Shown: in pieces, positions 37,341 through 51,400 of the stretch | Numbering within the stretch: the stretch's first letter is position 1 | Layout: the number at the start of each line of letters is the position of its first letter | Assembly: GCF_003073045.1 (NCBI RefSeq) | Contig: NC_037591.1 | Span: 41,925,883-41,989,882, forward strand | DNA length: 64,000 nucleotides | Source of the DNA: Pomacea canaliculata | Taxonomy: Eukaryota > Mollusca > Gastropoda > Architaenioglossa > Ampullariidae | Direction: 5' to 3' | Notes under the pieces: model-generated | Seen by the model: the letters and a program-made list of their open reading frames with translations, nothing else | Told to the model about the DNA's origin: nothing | Databases searched by the model: none | Translations under genes and position numbers: made by a program

Positions 37341-37344
37341 AATT

Positions 37345-37600
37345 AGTCCTCAGTGGGTTAGTACAGGTTGGTAATGGGCTTGTGGTTGTATGGGTGTACA
37401 ATTTCTGGTTTGATACCAGAACACATTCCCACCACCATCACCACCACCACCTCAGTGGCAAAACCGAGAGTTTTCACAATACCTTCTGGAACATGCCACG
37501 TAGGCGTCCCTCAGGCTGCCGATAAAAGGTTTCTTCGATCTCGATACCCGGCATCCCGCCCTGGTTCTTCATCAGGTTTCTTCACCTTGCCCCCACTCCT
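37345..37600 (+). mobile_element. Probable tRNA-derived SINE
   Basis: A-box-like CAGTGGGTTAGTAC (37350-37364) and B-box-like GGTTTGATACC (37408-37418) have tRNA-like spacing, followed by CA-rich sequence and a non-tRNA body. The right boundary is a guess. Confidence 0.45.
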
Positions 37601-38219
37601 TTCTGCATCCCATCTCTTCTTGTCTGTTTGATATTCTCTGTCTTTGCTTCCACTTTAATTATAATATTTAATATGTTTCTTTCGCAGTTACGATGTAAAA
37701 TGTAATCATAATGTTTGACAACCTCACGGAGTGTTCTCAAAACACTTTTCTGTGGTACCTACAAAAGTGAGATCGTCCTGTGTATCCGGGGTGCACTTGT
37801 TTAATCTACATATCCAAAACCGAAGCGAAGCTGTTTAGAAAAATAATAAAATAAATAATATAATAAAATAAAATCTATGATTTTCTTTTTTCTTTATCTT
37901 TTTTTTTTTTACTTGAAAGGACTAAGAGAGAGAGAGAGGAAGAGGGAACAGAGACAGTGGATGTTCATGATTGAAGACTAGAGAGACACAGACCAATGTG
38001 CTCTTCTGGCCGCCATGAAGATGGTGTATTGACGACTGTAAGAATACAGAACTGCTCGGCACTCGGCTCTAATTGGCGGCAAGATCAATACAGGCTGGCA
38101 GGCTGGCTGGATGGCAGGATGGCAGACTGGGCTCATGCAGTAGGACGGGGAGGCACAGACAGGCTCCATCTTCCATGTGGGCGACTCAGACCAAGGGGGT
38201 CGCTTGACTGTTGACTGAC

Positions 38220-38620
38220 ACAAGACTTTAACGGTTGAGTAACACAGCATCTCGACTGCTAACTCACACAGAAGCTTGGCTGCTGAAAGGAACAGCTGGT
38301 TTGATGCTGAATGAGACAAAAGGTGACTGCTGGATGATACAACAGCTAGACTGCTAACTGAAACACACATTTCAGTGACTGAAAAGCTTCATTTCTGACT
38401 GACACCAAACTTGAAAACAAACTTAAGCGCAAGCTCCGCTGTTGACCAAAATCCAAACTTGACTGTGAAAGGAAACAAAAGCTTGATTGCTAACTGATTG
38501 AAACAAAAACTTGATTACTTGCTGAATCAAAAGCTTGGAGACTGAAACAGAAGCTTGATCGTTGAATGAAAACAAACACTTGGCTGCTGAATGAATCGTG
38601 CAGTTTATAATTGTTTTCAG
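38220..38620. repeat. Degenerate tandem repeat (AAGCTTGA.TGCT units)
   Basis: Recurrent AAGCTTGA/ACTTGACT followed by GCTGAATGA-like words at irregular 30-45 bp spacing, an old eroded minisatellite. Confidence 0.6.
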
Positions 38621-39011
38621 GATCAACAAAGATGCATAAACGCTCATCATTGTTGGAAGTACTTGCTCATACAAATTATTTTAACTTCTTTCAGATACAT
38701 ATAGGAGAAGAAATATGATAAACATAAATAATATTTGTGATTTAGAAAAATCGGATCCATTGGTCTTACGAGGCCGATGGTGATGCTCAGTATCCATAGG
38801 ATTCCATTGTCTGTCGCTTTGGTATTTGGTGTTTGTCTTTTTGTTATATTTTTCTGTTGGTTTTCCTGACTGCTATTAAAAGATGTTCTCAGGTACTGAG
38901 CCTTTGTAATCGTCTTTTCATTAGCAAGGAAAAACATCTCTCAACAATGAACGTCTGCCTTCTCTCTCGTTGGATTTCCAAACGTCTTCGTTGAAAGGAC
39001 GCTTTGTCTTC

Positions 39012-39082
39012 CTAAAGGGTAAAGGTATGAAACATTCTGTATGCGATACTTACTAAAGGGTAAAGGTATGAAATATTCTGTA
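39012..39082. repeat. Tandem duplication, 41-bp period
   Basis: CTAAAGGGTAAAGGTATGAA followed by A(C/T)ATTCTGTA occurs at 39012-39041 and 39053-39082, with one mismatch. Confidence 0.9.
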
Positions 39083-41844
39083 GAGTGTAGACAATAACCT
39101 CCTGTGGTAAAGAAGGGGGTATTTCTGGTTTAATTCTTAGCTCATTCATCCATAAAAAAAAATTAACGATTTGAGGTTAAGTTGTTCGGGACAAGGAGGC
39201 CGTGGAAGAGGACAGTGCTAGAGTCGATCAGGAAAGCAAACAGACCTGAGGGTAGGGCCAAACTTGTCCTGAGAGGCATTATTTTACTTCTACACAGGGT
39301 AAACGTCTGTCTTGACACCACCTGTCACTGGATCTCGGAGCAGGTAAAACTTCCATTGCCAAGTGGACATGGGAGGAGTGGGCTAGAGGGGCATGGCTCC
39401 TCCATCTGTTGGTTTCCCAGATAAATCAGGGATTGTTCAGATGCTAGGCGGGCGGCGGTGAGTTTCACACGCTGATTTAAAGTGGCATCGAAGTGGCACC
39501 AATGTTCTGCTTCGATGAGCACTAAACAACAGAGTGTCCCACAGGTCATATAATAAAGCTCTTCAAACTTCAGAAGGTTTCCTTTACATTCCAAATCGAG
39601 ACCACGCTTAATGATTGTTATTGAGCGTAAATTATACATAAGTTTTATTTAAGCGGAAAGGTCATTGCTCCATATTTCTGACATGAGTGCAATATTCAGC
39701 TCACAAGCTCCAAACACTTCAACACCTGCTCGCTTTTGTTTGTAGTCTTCAAGATGGGCTTCCGCTCGTGTGACGAAGGATAAGAACGCTATCTGATCTT
39801 CCTCTTCACTACTTTTTTCTGTGGTCTTGATTGGTAATCTGGTGTCTGCAGTTTTCGAAATCGTCTGGACGCTCAATACAGACAGAAATGATGATGAGCG
39901 TCTGCAAACAGATCGAAGATTCCCCAGAGAAAAAGTTTGTTTATTGTAAACGGTCCGTGACAGTTGTTGCCCTTCCCTCGCCGCCTTTTGTTTTACTATT
40001 TATAGTCATCCGAAAATAAAACCTCGTGGTGATGATTTGTTTTCTGTTCTTGTCAGTTCTTTCTTAGCACACATAAAATCTCCATGCTTTGTTTATGCAA
40101 TTTTGGTCGATGGCCAGCTTGCCTCTGCCCTTTATGGAGTGATAAACTTGCTCTGTTTACAAATACAAATACAAATACAGATGCAATATACAAATGCTAA
40201 ACATCTTTATAAAACTTTTTCTGGAAATTGTTTTCCTTTCAATGTCCTGATGGTTTTCTTTGTCACAACTGCTTCTTCACAGCCATTACTAGTCACGTGC
40301 CCAGTTCAGTGACATCGGACGAAGGATCAACAAACACAATCCAGTCTTGAAACGAGTCGACACAGGTTTTATCCCACTGACCCACGGATTTCTTTATTTC
40401 TCCTATTCCTCCTTCCACGTAAAATTTTGGGGATGGGGTGTCTCAATTATATCTTCATTCATCCCTCGATGAGTGTTTATTAATTTGCTAATTTCAAGTG
40501 TTATGCATACATTAAGGTTGGTTTGGTTTTGTCTTTTTTCATGACGATGCTTAGATGGGTATTTTGAACGGATGAGAAGAGGCAAGAATGTCTGTAGGCT
40601 AGTCAAGGTATGTAAAATAGTTATTGGTCCTCTTCTCGTCTGTCTACACGATTTTATCTTCACAACAACCAGGGTGTAAAGTGTCGGCAGACACAAAATG
40701 GCCTCTTGGAATAATGTATTTCATTGCTCTTGGGGTCCATAAACACAGGCATTGCTGGGGTTGCTGCTTGTCTTTATTTTGATTTTAACGAGTGCTCGTG
40801 GTCGATGCTGTCAAACGCAACAGGAATGTGAGTAGGAGGCAAGTGCAGCCGGGTGTGAACAGCCTGTCTAGTTACTCCAAACTAACACTAGCGGCTGCTA
40901 CACAACCAGTCCAGCTCCAGCCAGCGGCTGACAGTCAGCCAGTCTTCTCCAGAACAGAACGACCTTCTCCAGACTAACTCTCGTAACTCACAGCCAGACT
41001 GGTCAAAGGTCAATAAGATGTGCTGCAAGTCTGCCAAAGTAAGGCACTGAACAATGTTCCGAAACTTGCGTGAACTTTTCTATGCTCATTTTATGCATGA
41101 ACATGTCATTCATTTATTTATTCGTTCTTTGACCCTGTACAGGTCGTTGGGTTTTTTTTTTTTTGGAGGGGAGTGGGTGCGGAGTGCACGTGGATAGACG
41201 CGGTGGCTGTCAAGGTCTGTCTTGACCGATGGTGTTCAGGTCCCAGTGGCGCAGGAACCAGGGCGACAAGGGAGGCAGCCGCCCCTTCAATAAAAGCTAC
41301 CGGAGGGGGAATAATATCTTTTTGCCCATCCCCCGGCCCAATGCTTGAGATGTGATTCTTCACAAAGTACAAAAAAGGTAAAGAATCAGAGAGAGAGAGA
41401 CGAATGACAAATCTTTATTTATGAGGGTAACACAATAAGCACGCTATACTTTTTTAACCTCTAGCCCTTCATCTAAAGAAAAGAAAAGGGAAAATACTAC
41501 AAAACAAGGGTATTAATCAATATTATTTTTGGGATTACTGACTTGCAACCTTAAATGTGATTAGTATGACTATAAAGTTTCTCTTATTCTAAATATTACC
41601 TAATTTCTTGTGATTTCAATAACCGGATGCCACTTTTCAATGTGTTTAGTTCTTTGTTAAGTGTTGCTTTGTCATTTACCACTAAAAGCAGCCTGCGTTG
41701 TGATGCTGCCACTCTGTATGCGCGCGTGTGTGCATGACTCTACTCACGCACCTTTCTTTTTTTTTATAATGTGCGAGTGTCAACATCGTTCATTGTCAGC
41801 ATGAATTCCCCCTACACCCCAAGTAAGCATCTTACTACGCCAGT

Positions 41845-42345
41845 GGGTCCTTCATGTTTGTCAGCAAGCTCTTCCTCTGACCACCTCAGCGCTGACCTTC
41901 TTCAAGGTACCTTGAGTGACAGTCTTTAACACAAAGTTGTGCTGGGTCACGTGGTACCTTGAGTGACAGTCTTTAACAATGCTGTTCTGGGTCACGTGGT
42001 ACCTTGAAGGACAGTCTTTAACACCATGTTGCCAGATCAGATTACGCCCTTGTGAGTGATGGTTCCTGGTGTCCCGTGGGTGTGACACCATGCTTCGCAC
42101 AAAGTCGATCATTGGTTTTATGTTCCCTGTACGAAATCTGTAGCAGCCTTTTCAGGCATTTTTCTTGAATGCCTGAGACATCTGGTGTAAGCTTCACTGC
42201 TCGCAACTCATGAACCGTGTTATGTCTAATCGGACTGGTGCATTCGGGACAAACGATTAAGTTTGCTAAGCGATGCTGTTTCCCACAATTTGAATGCGAG
42301 TCTGTTTCGTTCGCGAAGTACAAGTTTTCAAACATTAGAATTCGC
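41845..42345 (-). mobile_element. LINE 3' fragment with internal tandem expansion
   Basis: On the minus strand, around frame changes, the sequence reads KRLLQISYREHKTND, then HVTQHNFVLKTVTQGT, then GGQRKSLLTNMKD. These match in order the conserved C-terminal stretch of a non-LTR retrotransposon ORF2 familiar from molluscs and other animals. A 45-47 bp unit is repeated inside it. No reverse transcriptase core remains. The same family recurs at 44560-44726. Confidence 0.7.
41906..42030. repeat. Tandem repeat, 45-47 bp, inside LINE fragment
   Basis: GGTACCTTGA(G/A) occurs at 41906, 41953 and 41998, each followed by GACAGTCTTTAACA and GGGTCACGT. The unit is itself LINE coding sequence (HVTQ...KTV.QGT on the minus strand). 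Confidence 0.9.
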
Positions 42346-42349
42346 ATCT

Positions 42350-44555
42350 TCAACTTTAGCCAAAGCTAACACCAGGTAGTGTGGAAGAATTATGGAAAGG
42401 AGAGACATGGGGAGGAAAGGAGAGAGAAAGAAAATGTCACCAATATCACAAAGCCTAATATTTTCCTTTTCTTTAAGAAAAATGCAAGTCTGTGAATTCA
42501 TCAGCTGTACGTTGATGACCCCAAACAACAAGTTTGTGTGGCTACAAAATTCAGAATGCCTGACTTCTTAAGAAAAATGGGTATAATCAAAGCTCATAAC
42601 CAACCCATCTTTTGTTTGTTTTGTTTTGTTCGCAGACATTAGGCCTGTGGACGCAGGAGAAAATAAAGTGGTAACAATTCCTGCAACCACTGAGTAAATA
42701 AATAAAGGCAAAGCGTTTCTTGCGTGATTTTACGCCTGTAATATCCTGCAGGACAGCGGGAGACAACTGAGAACTAGAAAATTATTTTAACCCCATCGAT
42801 CTTCACACTTCCTAAAAATACTCATTCTGTTTTTCATTTTACATTCTCACTTTTATGCGGGCTCTACACAGCTTTGTGTGATAGTGTGTGGTGCAATGCA
42901 CATCTGCAGCCTTCTGTCACCGATAACTGCAACGATTAGACCGAAGAAACCGAAGAAATACGAATATTTTCGATCAAAATGGCTGCAAAGATTGAACGAC
43001 CGCACGCATTGGATGAGATATTTCTCCGAGGTAGCGACCACACTGATGAATAAGAAATAAGCTGGCGGCACACTGCGCTTTGAAGTGGCGGCTGCCCGGG
43101 CATTGAAATGCACAGTTATGTGAGTGATTGGCGTGACAACTCTCATCTTTCGTGTCTAATTGCTGGTAGAGGCGAAGCTCAGTAGTGTGGTCCTCGGAAA
43201 GGTGAATAAGCGGGTGTGTAATGGCGCCCGTCAATTTCTGAGCGGAGAAAACGAGGTAATTAGGGAGGATGTTACGTGAAATTCCGTCACAAGCTAACCA
43301 TTGAATGCTGATGTTTCCCCATCAGAAACTCAAGTCTGGAATCTTGCGCCATTTTCCACAAGCGGGAAAAAACATTGTGTTTGCGTGTGTGCGTCGGCGC
43401 ATTTCTACCCACCCTATCCTATGCACGCAAACTGGATGCGGACAACAGGTTGCTTATGAGCTTTGATTACCATGATTGGTCTGAAAAGGTCAAGCAGTCT
43501 GAATTATACGTTTCTGATGTATGCAAACCTGCAAATATTTCTCAACGGGGATTTTTTTTTTAACGGAGAAACTCTTTTCTGCTGCGCACCCTCTGGCGAC
43601 GCAGAACCAAACCACTGATTGCTAACTGCATTTGTATCGTTGGTAGGAGGTAGGACGAATTTGGAAGGACTCTCAATAACACCAGCAAGGGTGAGGCCAT
43701 AAAGTGATTTGCCACCGATCTCTACAAATAAATATTTACAACCTCAGACAGCCCGCACCACCTAAAAATAAGTCTTTGGTCGATTTTGTGACGCGAATTT
43801 TGATAAAGTGTTAATGCTCTTCTTGTTGCACGTGCTTGTCAGCGAAGGAATTTTGTTTCTGGTTTCCCTGGATACAGAAGCAATTGTCCTGGGATGGGGC
43901 AAAAAGGGAAAATAAGATTGTCCGCCCATACAGCCACTGCCAGGCGATGACTCATTTGCCTAACACCGCGGACAGGGGCATGGCTGAAGTGCTTGTCTGC
44001 CTTGTATGACACTTCGTCTGTGAGAAAGACCTAATAAAAACAATATTGCGAGGAGGACCGCATTTTGTCTTAGAAAAAGTAACCCCCCAACCTTTCATAT
44101 AACCTATCACCCACATAGACATAAAAAGTGTATGTCTTTCTTGGCGAAGGTCTCATTCAATGTATAAAGGGTTTTTCACTGTGTATTTAAAGGTGATAAT
44201 AAAGCATACATAACACACACAAACTGGCTGGTTTCAACTCTAATCTTTTTAATTTTTACACTTTCTTCAGAAAATCGAAGGCGTTGTCAAATCCCACGCA
44301 CGTGAACGGGATAGGAGCAATCAATCCTGCCACCCCAGGGTATTATTATTATTATTTATTATTATTATCAAAGAAAGTGCTTGCAATCATACACGTCTTC
44401 GCACTGCGGGGGTTGGGAACCTATCGAATATTGCAGAAAGGGATGAAAGTGATTTGGACTGGACGGGACACCATCTGCGTGCTGTAAAACCGTAGAAGGT
44501 ATTTTTGCCAGAACCTTGCTTGATTCTTTGCGATCATCGTTCTTGTGCCTGATAG
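42350..44555. other. Intergenic, nothing recognised
   Basis: Short frames only, with a TTA microsatellite at 44340-44370. No domain, RNA gene or element end recognised. Confidence 0.35.
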
Positions 44556-44559
44556 AACT

Positions 44560-44726
44560 CTGTCACTATAGCTGGCGCACTGAGGAGCTGAAATGCTTCA
44601 GGAGACTGCTCCCAATTTTTTACGGGGAACACAAAACAAATCAATTCGTACGCAATGCGGTGGCCACCCTAGTGGGTCCCAAGGAACCTCTATTCGCCAC
44701 CGTCAAGCGGCGACAACTGGCTTAGT
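44560..44726 (+). mobile_element. LINE 3' fragment, same family as 41845-42345
   Basis: The plus-strand frame reads FRRLLPIFYGEHKTNQFVR, then LVGPKEPLFATVKRRQLA, with the stop directly after. It overlaps the EHKTN part of the minus-strand fragment and extends to the KRR.LA motif. The fragment is short and opposite in orientation to its relative 2.3 kb away. Confidence 0.7.
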
Positions 44727-45143
44727 CCAGGGCTACATGAAGGGAGGATAAAGTAAAACGTCAAAGTACACGAGGACCTACTCATAGGTATTTACCCGAA
44801 AACACTTCCAGCTACAAATAACTCCAACACATTGTTTTATTTTGGACATTTCTTCTAAATGAATGTCCGAACAAACAAGCAACAAATTTATGAATCAGTT
44901 TATAAAATGTACACTGATTATAAAAAACTAGTCCTTTTTAATAAACTGCAAATATTGTAAAAAGTACATCCACTGTCAAAAAAGTTCATTCAATTGAAAT
45001 ATCATGATATGCTTTATTATTATTTCCACATTAGTCTCTGCAACTTCCTCCAGTGACCAATTATTTCTACAGTTTGATCATTAAAAACAAAATCTCAATT
45101 TTTTTTTTAATTTTACAAAACTTGATCTGCTGCATAACAAAAC

Positions 45144-45149
45144 TTTATT
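45144..45149 (-). terminator. Candidate polyadenylation signal of SLC49A4
   Basis: AATAAA on the minus strand, about 260 nt past the stop codon. Another copy lies near 44836-44841. Confidence 0.4.
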
Positions 45150-45406
45150 TTGCTCATACACATTCCAACAAACATTGTTTATCCTCTGAAGAAGTTTCCA
45201 AGTATTAGGAAATTATTTAAGTATTCAGGCACAGTTTGATTGGGCAAGAAAAATGTAAGGCACACACGATTTTTGTTTAAATAACCATTTTATGGTATCA
45301 CTATCAGAGAACATCTCTGAGGCCAATGGTAAAGGAATCCAAAAGTCATTCAAGACACACCAAAAAATATCCTCTTACTGTGCGTAAAATTTAATGTCAT
45401 AACAAG

Positions 45407-48400
45407 TCACACCTCTACTGCTGTTGTAGTGTCACTGTCATGGATCTGATGAGCATGATCTCGCTGCATGCTTGGATTTTCAGGTGGTTCATGCACAATA
45501 ATTTCCTTTGCATCAATGTCAGATCGACCATACCTCTCTTTTGCCAGCAGAAGTAGAGGTACTGCTCCACACACAGACCCAAAAAGACACCAGTTCATCC
45601 AGGTAGTACCTAACACATAGCAATGTACATGTGAATTAATATAAACGTGCGTTAAGCACATACAATATTTATTTAGCGTTTCATTAATGCAACAGTCATC
45701 TTCCAATATGCATCTTTGTTTTAAATTTAGAAAAATAAATAAAGCTTTAGCAACTTCTACCCATCACTTTCAGTTTCTGTAAGGGAAAACACTCCAGCAC
45801 ACATGATTACTGATAACAAATATCTAATCAAACATGCTTCTTATTAAGTGACTTGTTCAGACTTCTTAGTTCTACAGCTACAAATGACAAGACAGATGGA
45901 GGCACTTGAACCCAGGTGTATCCTAACGCAAGTATTTCAACAAAAAACATCACCCCACCTCCCCTACACAGAGCAGCTAAAATTTAAATTATAACTCCAA
46001 ACAGAATTTCTTTATAAATTAAACAAAAAACACAAAAACGTTTTTTAAAATTACATAGAATAATGAGTTTATAATAAGGTATATTTTACAAAATAAAATA
46101 TAAACAAATTACATGGAAACTATTGAGTAATCAAACTGTTGCTCCGATTTCTTTTTGTTTGTTTTTGTTTTTCGTGTTTACCCTGTGCTGACTACATTTG
46201 TGAAAAAAAGTGATCCTCACCAAGATTTGGAATCTCCTGGATGCTTAAGAAAACCACCCCAGCAATGATGGTCATCATTTGCAAGAAACAAGAGGATACG
46301 CCTTCCCCAACAGGGTATGCCGCTTCACACACAAGCTCGTAGAAAAGCGGTGAGCATCCATCTAAGAACACTCCACTGAGAATGATAGCAGCTTTGATAC
46401 TTACTAACAAAGGACAGATTAAGTCAGAAAACAAATGATTAGCCATCTAGATAACAGGACAGAGAATTAAAAAGGCTAGAACTAACAAAAAGCTTTAAAT
46501 TATAATTGAAAATTTCATGACCGTTTAAAAACATGATAAATTATAATAACATACTTTATATGTGTGGCTTCACAGTAGGATGTAGTATTACCGTAAAAAA
46601 AAAAGGAGCATTTATTTTAAATTAAAAGTACTGGTAAACTTTTATTTTTTCTGCTTTAATTGCCTCAAAATGAAATCATTTCCTCAACCACTGATCTTAA
46701 ACTTGATCTTAAACTAATGGACAGACCCTTGCTCGTTCTGCATGAATCTGACTAGCCACCGTATTTGAACTCCTTAGATGATACTTTCTCAGTATTTAGG
46801 ATCATGCCACTCTTTTTTGCTATATTTTTCATAAAATGTCGCAGGTTTTTTTTTCCTTTAACTGCTTTGATTTCAATACAGAGTAGGTAGGTGTCAATCT
46901 GTTTATGTTTCATGCTGGTTTTTATAAAAAAAAATGTGTGGTAAAGTAGCTGTGGTGACTTCAGTATGTTCTATAACAGTGCACGCCAGCATGGTCTATC
47001 CAGCTGATCAGTGCCTTCACCTTGAAACGTGATTCTAAACATATTAAAAAAAATTTTTTAAATACAGATGAAGAAATGTATTTCTCACCATCATCAGTTG
47101 GTAGTAAACCAATGTAAATGAATATAAACCACAGTATAAAAACAGCCGAAACAATGTAGAAAAGCACAAGAAACAGCTTCAGCTGCCGGAAAAATATATC
47201 TGCAAACCTGAAAATAAGCATGTCAAAAATGAGTGTCTAGTGTTAAAAAAAAAGGAAAGATTTTATCTATGGTGTGGTAGTTTAACACCGTTAGTATCAA
47301 TGATTCGATTGTTAAACTGTTTTTGCAAAGTAATACGGAAAAAATATTTTAAATACAGTGGTCATGACACAAGGTTAGCTATTTAACCCTGTTGTAGTCT
47401 AGAAGCCAGTGACTTGGAATGTGAGGACAGCGACAATGCTTCAATGGCCTTGGTGAGGGAGACAACAATTGGCTGGGAAAGGGATTAGTCAGTAAGTAGA
47501 CAGGGTTGCTAGGAGTGGACTTCAAGAACTAGAAAAATGTTTACATGTAAGGACCAAGTTTTATTTTATGAGGGTACTACAGGCATTCATAATCTAGCTG
47601 GTGGCATATTGTACACCTGGACCTCTCTACACTGCAAGCATGACCTTTGACTGGAAAATAATATGACTAGAATGGCTCTCAGAACATTTCAGCTAAATAT
47701 TTAATAAGTAGCTTATAAACCATATATCTGAATTAATTAATTGAATTTAATATGTTAATTGATAAATGATAATTTATATGTCTAGATTAATCCCATGAAT
47801 TACACAGTAAAATCTTTATTGTGTTACCCCAGCATCGAAAACAAATTAAAAGCAGGAAATACACATACCTGGAAATGATAAGACCTGTGCCACAGCCTGC
47901 AATAACTGAGTAAAAGCCTATCCACCCAGCCTCAGTCTGTACAAATATATTTGCATCAAATGAGCATTCATAAACAAAACGGCAAAAAAAAAACTTCTCG
48001 TACACAAACATGCATACACACAGTCTAAAATAACTTTTTTGTAAAGCCTAAACCTAAAGACAAGTTGCCAATTAAAACTTTATAATACCTATTTTATAAA
48101 CAAAACAGTTAAGTACAGCATTTATTTCATGATTTTAGAGAATATTGCTATGACATACACATACATTTAACTCATCTAATCAGACATCACACATCCTGGT
48201 GGAATTTATTAACAAAAAGCTAAGTGAATTTACAAAACTAATAACCAGTTAGAGGCATGCACATATATCTTGAATTTGGCCTCCACTGAACTTGTAGCCT
48301 ACCTGATCAATGTTAATAGCATTAAGGATTACATCAAGTCCTATGTCCCAGACCTCAAAAATCCCCACTGGTAGACTGTAGGCCAATGAAATCATCCAGA

Positions 48401-51400
48401 ACTGTTTATTCCTGATATAAAACAAATAAGAAGCATGCCAATTTTTATAGTTATTACAAAAGGCCTCTAGCTTTGTGAATTTACATGCTTTCTAGACAAT
48501 TCAGATCCATACAAATGGTTTGTGCATGCATAAAATAAACATAAACAAAATTAGCATTTTAAACTACTTTGGTAGGGTTTGCATAATATAACTAAAGAAT
48601 TTAACTAAAGCACTAATTTCTCCAAGTGCAGCTACTTCACAATTATCATACTGTTACAATCATCCCCATAAACACTATGTCTTCATATGTTTAGGAACAT
48701 TTTGTCTTGAGATGATCTGTCCCTAAATATTATAAAACTTGAAACAAACTGTGGAAATATGGTCAGAAGTGGTCCACACCACTTCATCAAACCTTAGCAA
48801 TAATTTAATGTTAATTTTTTTTTTAATACAAATTAAAACTAATTACTTTAAAAATTTGTTAATTTTTAAACCAAAATTAGTAGTCTGCTTCATTTAATAT
48901 TCTTAAGGTGGACTTAATACTTGCTAGCTTCATTTACTAACTTAGCAGCCAAAAAAAACATGATGATCCGCTAAGACAATAATATTCAAACATATTCTGC
49001 ATGCTGTAACCAAATCTGCTTCACTGCCTGATGGCTGCCCTCCCACCAAGGACTGCCTACATTGTATTTTCAATTAGTTCTTTATCACATTAATGAAAAG
49101 TGGATTTCAACAATGTTGCATGTTTTGGCAAGTGATCCCTTAGGATCAAAATAATCTCACCTGATTAGTTTTGCCAAACCAGGTCGGAATTCTTCTCTTT
49201 CTGTGGCGGCTGACAAACTTGGTGGCACTGGAGGTTTATCCGGAAAGTATATCAGCACCAACACCAACAACAACCCAGCAGCTCCAGCTTCTTCACAACA
49301 ACAGAGGTAAAACAAATGTCAGCAAATAAACACTAAAATATTTAAACATATACAAACTTTGTTTTCCAATGACATGATAAAGAAGACAGCAGTAAATCTA
49401 ATATTATATTCATTGCTAGTAATCAATAATATCATCAAAAAATCTTTAGTTATAACAAATAAGACAGTGTGGTGATGTGTTTATATTTCTTTCACCAATA
49501 ATCACTCATCATATCCACATTTCCCCAATCCCCACCTGATTTAGCATATTTGTTTTGCTTTGTAAATGTCACAGGCTTTGTTTTGTAGGCTTACATTGGA
49601 AGGAGCATGTTTATTTTCTATGCTTATTATCTGCATTCAATATTACCACTGGCTCCAGACAAAACAATACTATGAGATAAAGTTGTACCATACATCTTTA
49701 AGGCAAAAGAAACGTGGAGGACAAAGTTGCAGAAAGGGATTGTGGAGGGACAGCATCACTGGCAACACAATTTTCATCTATAAACTTTGAGCCAACCATG
49801 AGCTGTCAGTCAGAACATTAGGGGACCTCAAGAGTATGTGTATTACATTCTTTTGCCACAACAACACCAGATATGAATACACTTAATTTAAATGAAGTGA
49901 TAATTGAAGATCAACAATAAAATCCCAAATGGAAGAGTTAGTGGTGAAAGCAAACTAAGTATCCTGGCTAGTCTAATCTATACAAGCAAAATACAATTGT
50001 TGATAAATGACCTTGCCAGTAAATATGTTATCAGCTATCTGACATCGAAGAAGTCCTTGTACTTACATGACCCACAAAAATAGAGACACGTATTTGAGCT
50101 GACCTCTATCTGGTGTATTTCGCATTACCCATAGTTTTATCTCACCTACTAAACCTCTGACACTGGAGACAACCAAGTAACACTCATCTATGCTGTGTCT
50201 ATAATGATAGTAAGGAGTTCAGGAATAATTTTTCTCCATGGCAAACCAAAAGGCATTTCTTACCTCCCTTCTACTGGGTCTTTGCTGGCAGAAAATAAGG
50301 AGTAATGGTAGGGATGTAGTTGGGTCACAACAGCAGAGCCAGAAGAAAGCACTACAAAGATAAGCCTGTTAGAATAGAGTTACTTTGTTATTTGAAATGT
50401 TACAAGACAAAAAAAAGAGTCCCAACAATAACATAATGGGTAGAACTTTTCTTGCTGGAAATGATTGGATGGGTGAGATAATGCCTGTTGGTTTGCCATC
50501 TGATACACTGCAATTTTTTTTTTGGCATCATTTACAGCAGCACAGAAACTGAACATGACTGCATGGGGATTTTGTAGAAGCCATATTCTGCTCAGAGATA
50601 AATGGCTGTTTTCTTTTGTGGGATATAAAAATAGAAAAAAGTACCGCCCCATGCCATCTCATTTTCTAGGATCTGGTATTAGACAAATGTAATCTGCATT
50701 ATTTGTAAGCTAGACGAAGCTACAAAAAGCAATAAAAATTGTATACTTACGGTAGTACATGTACCTCATGATTCCATCTTGTAAATCTAAAAACATACGA
50801 ACACATTTACAGCAGTACACTGAATTTTAGTATTAGCTGTGTGCTTGTGTTTTCTGTGTGTCCATCCACATGTGTGTTAATTTGAAAAAAGTACATATGC
50901 AAAGAATTCATTCTTTTCGATATATGTATTTACTGCACGTTTGAGCATATTATATGTTTATCACAAACATTTAAGATAATTACCTGTGTTGTTTGCAGAC
51001 TGAGGGTCCATTATTAGGTATTGAGTTAAATTCCTGCTAATCACAAATAAAAAAATTATCAGAAGCAAAAAATTATTTACCTCCAGCTAACATAATACAA
51101 GCATTATGGTTATACAGTTATGCGTTACTTAACAATTGAGATATGTTCTGAGATATGTGTTTGTCAGGTGTGCCCAACCTGTGGCCAGTAGGCCACATCC
51201 GGCCTGCAAAGGTGCCTGCTATGGGACTGTCATACATACTGTTACGGACTGAAAAGTCATTATGCTGCACATGACTATATATTCATAAACATTTCGAATC
51301 ACTTTCCACAGTGCAGATTATATGGACTATGAATAGGCATGCAAAATTGTTCAAGAGTGGCAGATCTACATGACTAAAATGTATCCATGCACTCTGGTTC

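Larger units (their letters stand above)
37605..41840. other. Intergenic, no gene recognised
   Basis: Short tandem repeats at 38220-38620 and 39012-39082 and many short low-complexity frames. No splice-bounded exon with recognisable protein sequence. Confidence 0.35.

Noticed and set aside
45880-45925. B-box-like GGTTCAAGTGCC on the minus strand
   Set aside because: No matching A-box at the right distance, so not called as a SINE or tRNA.
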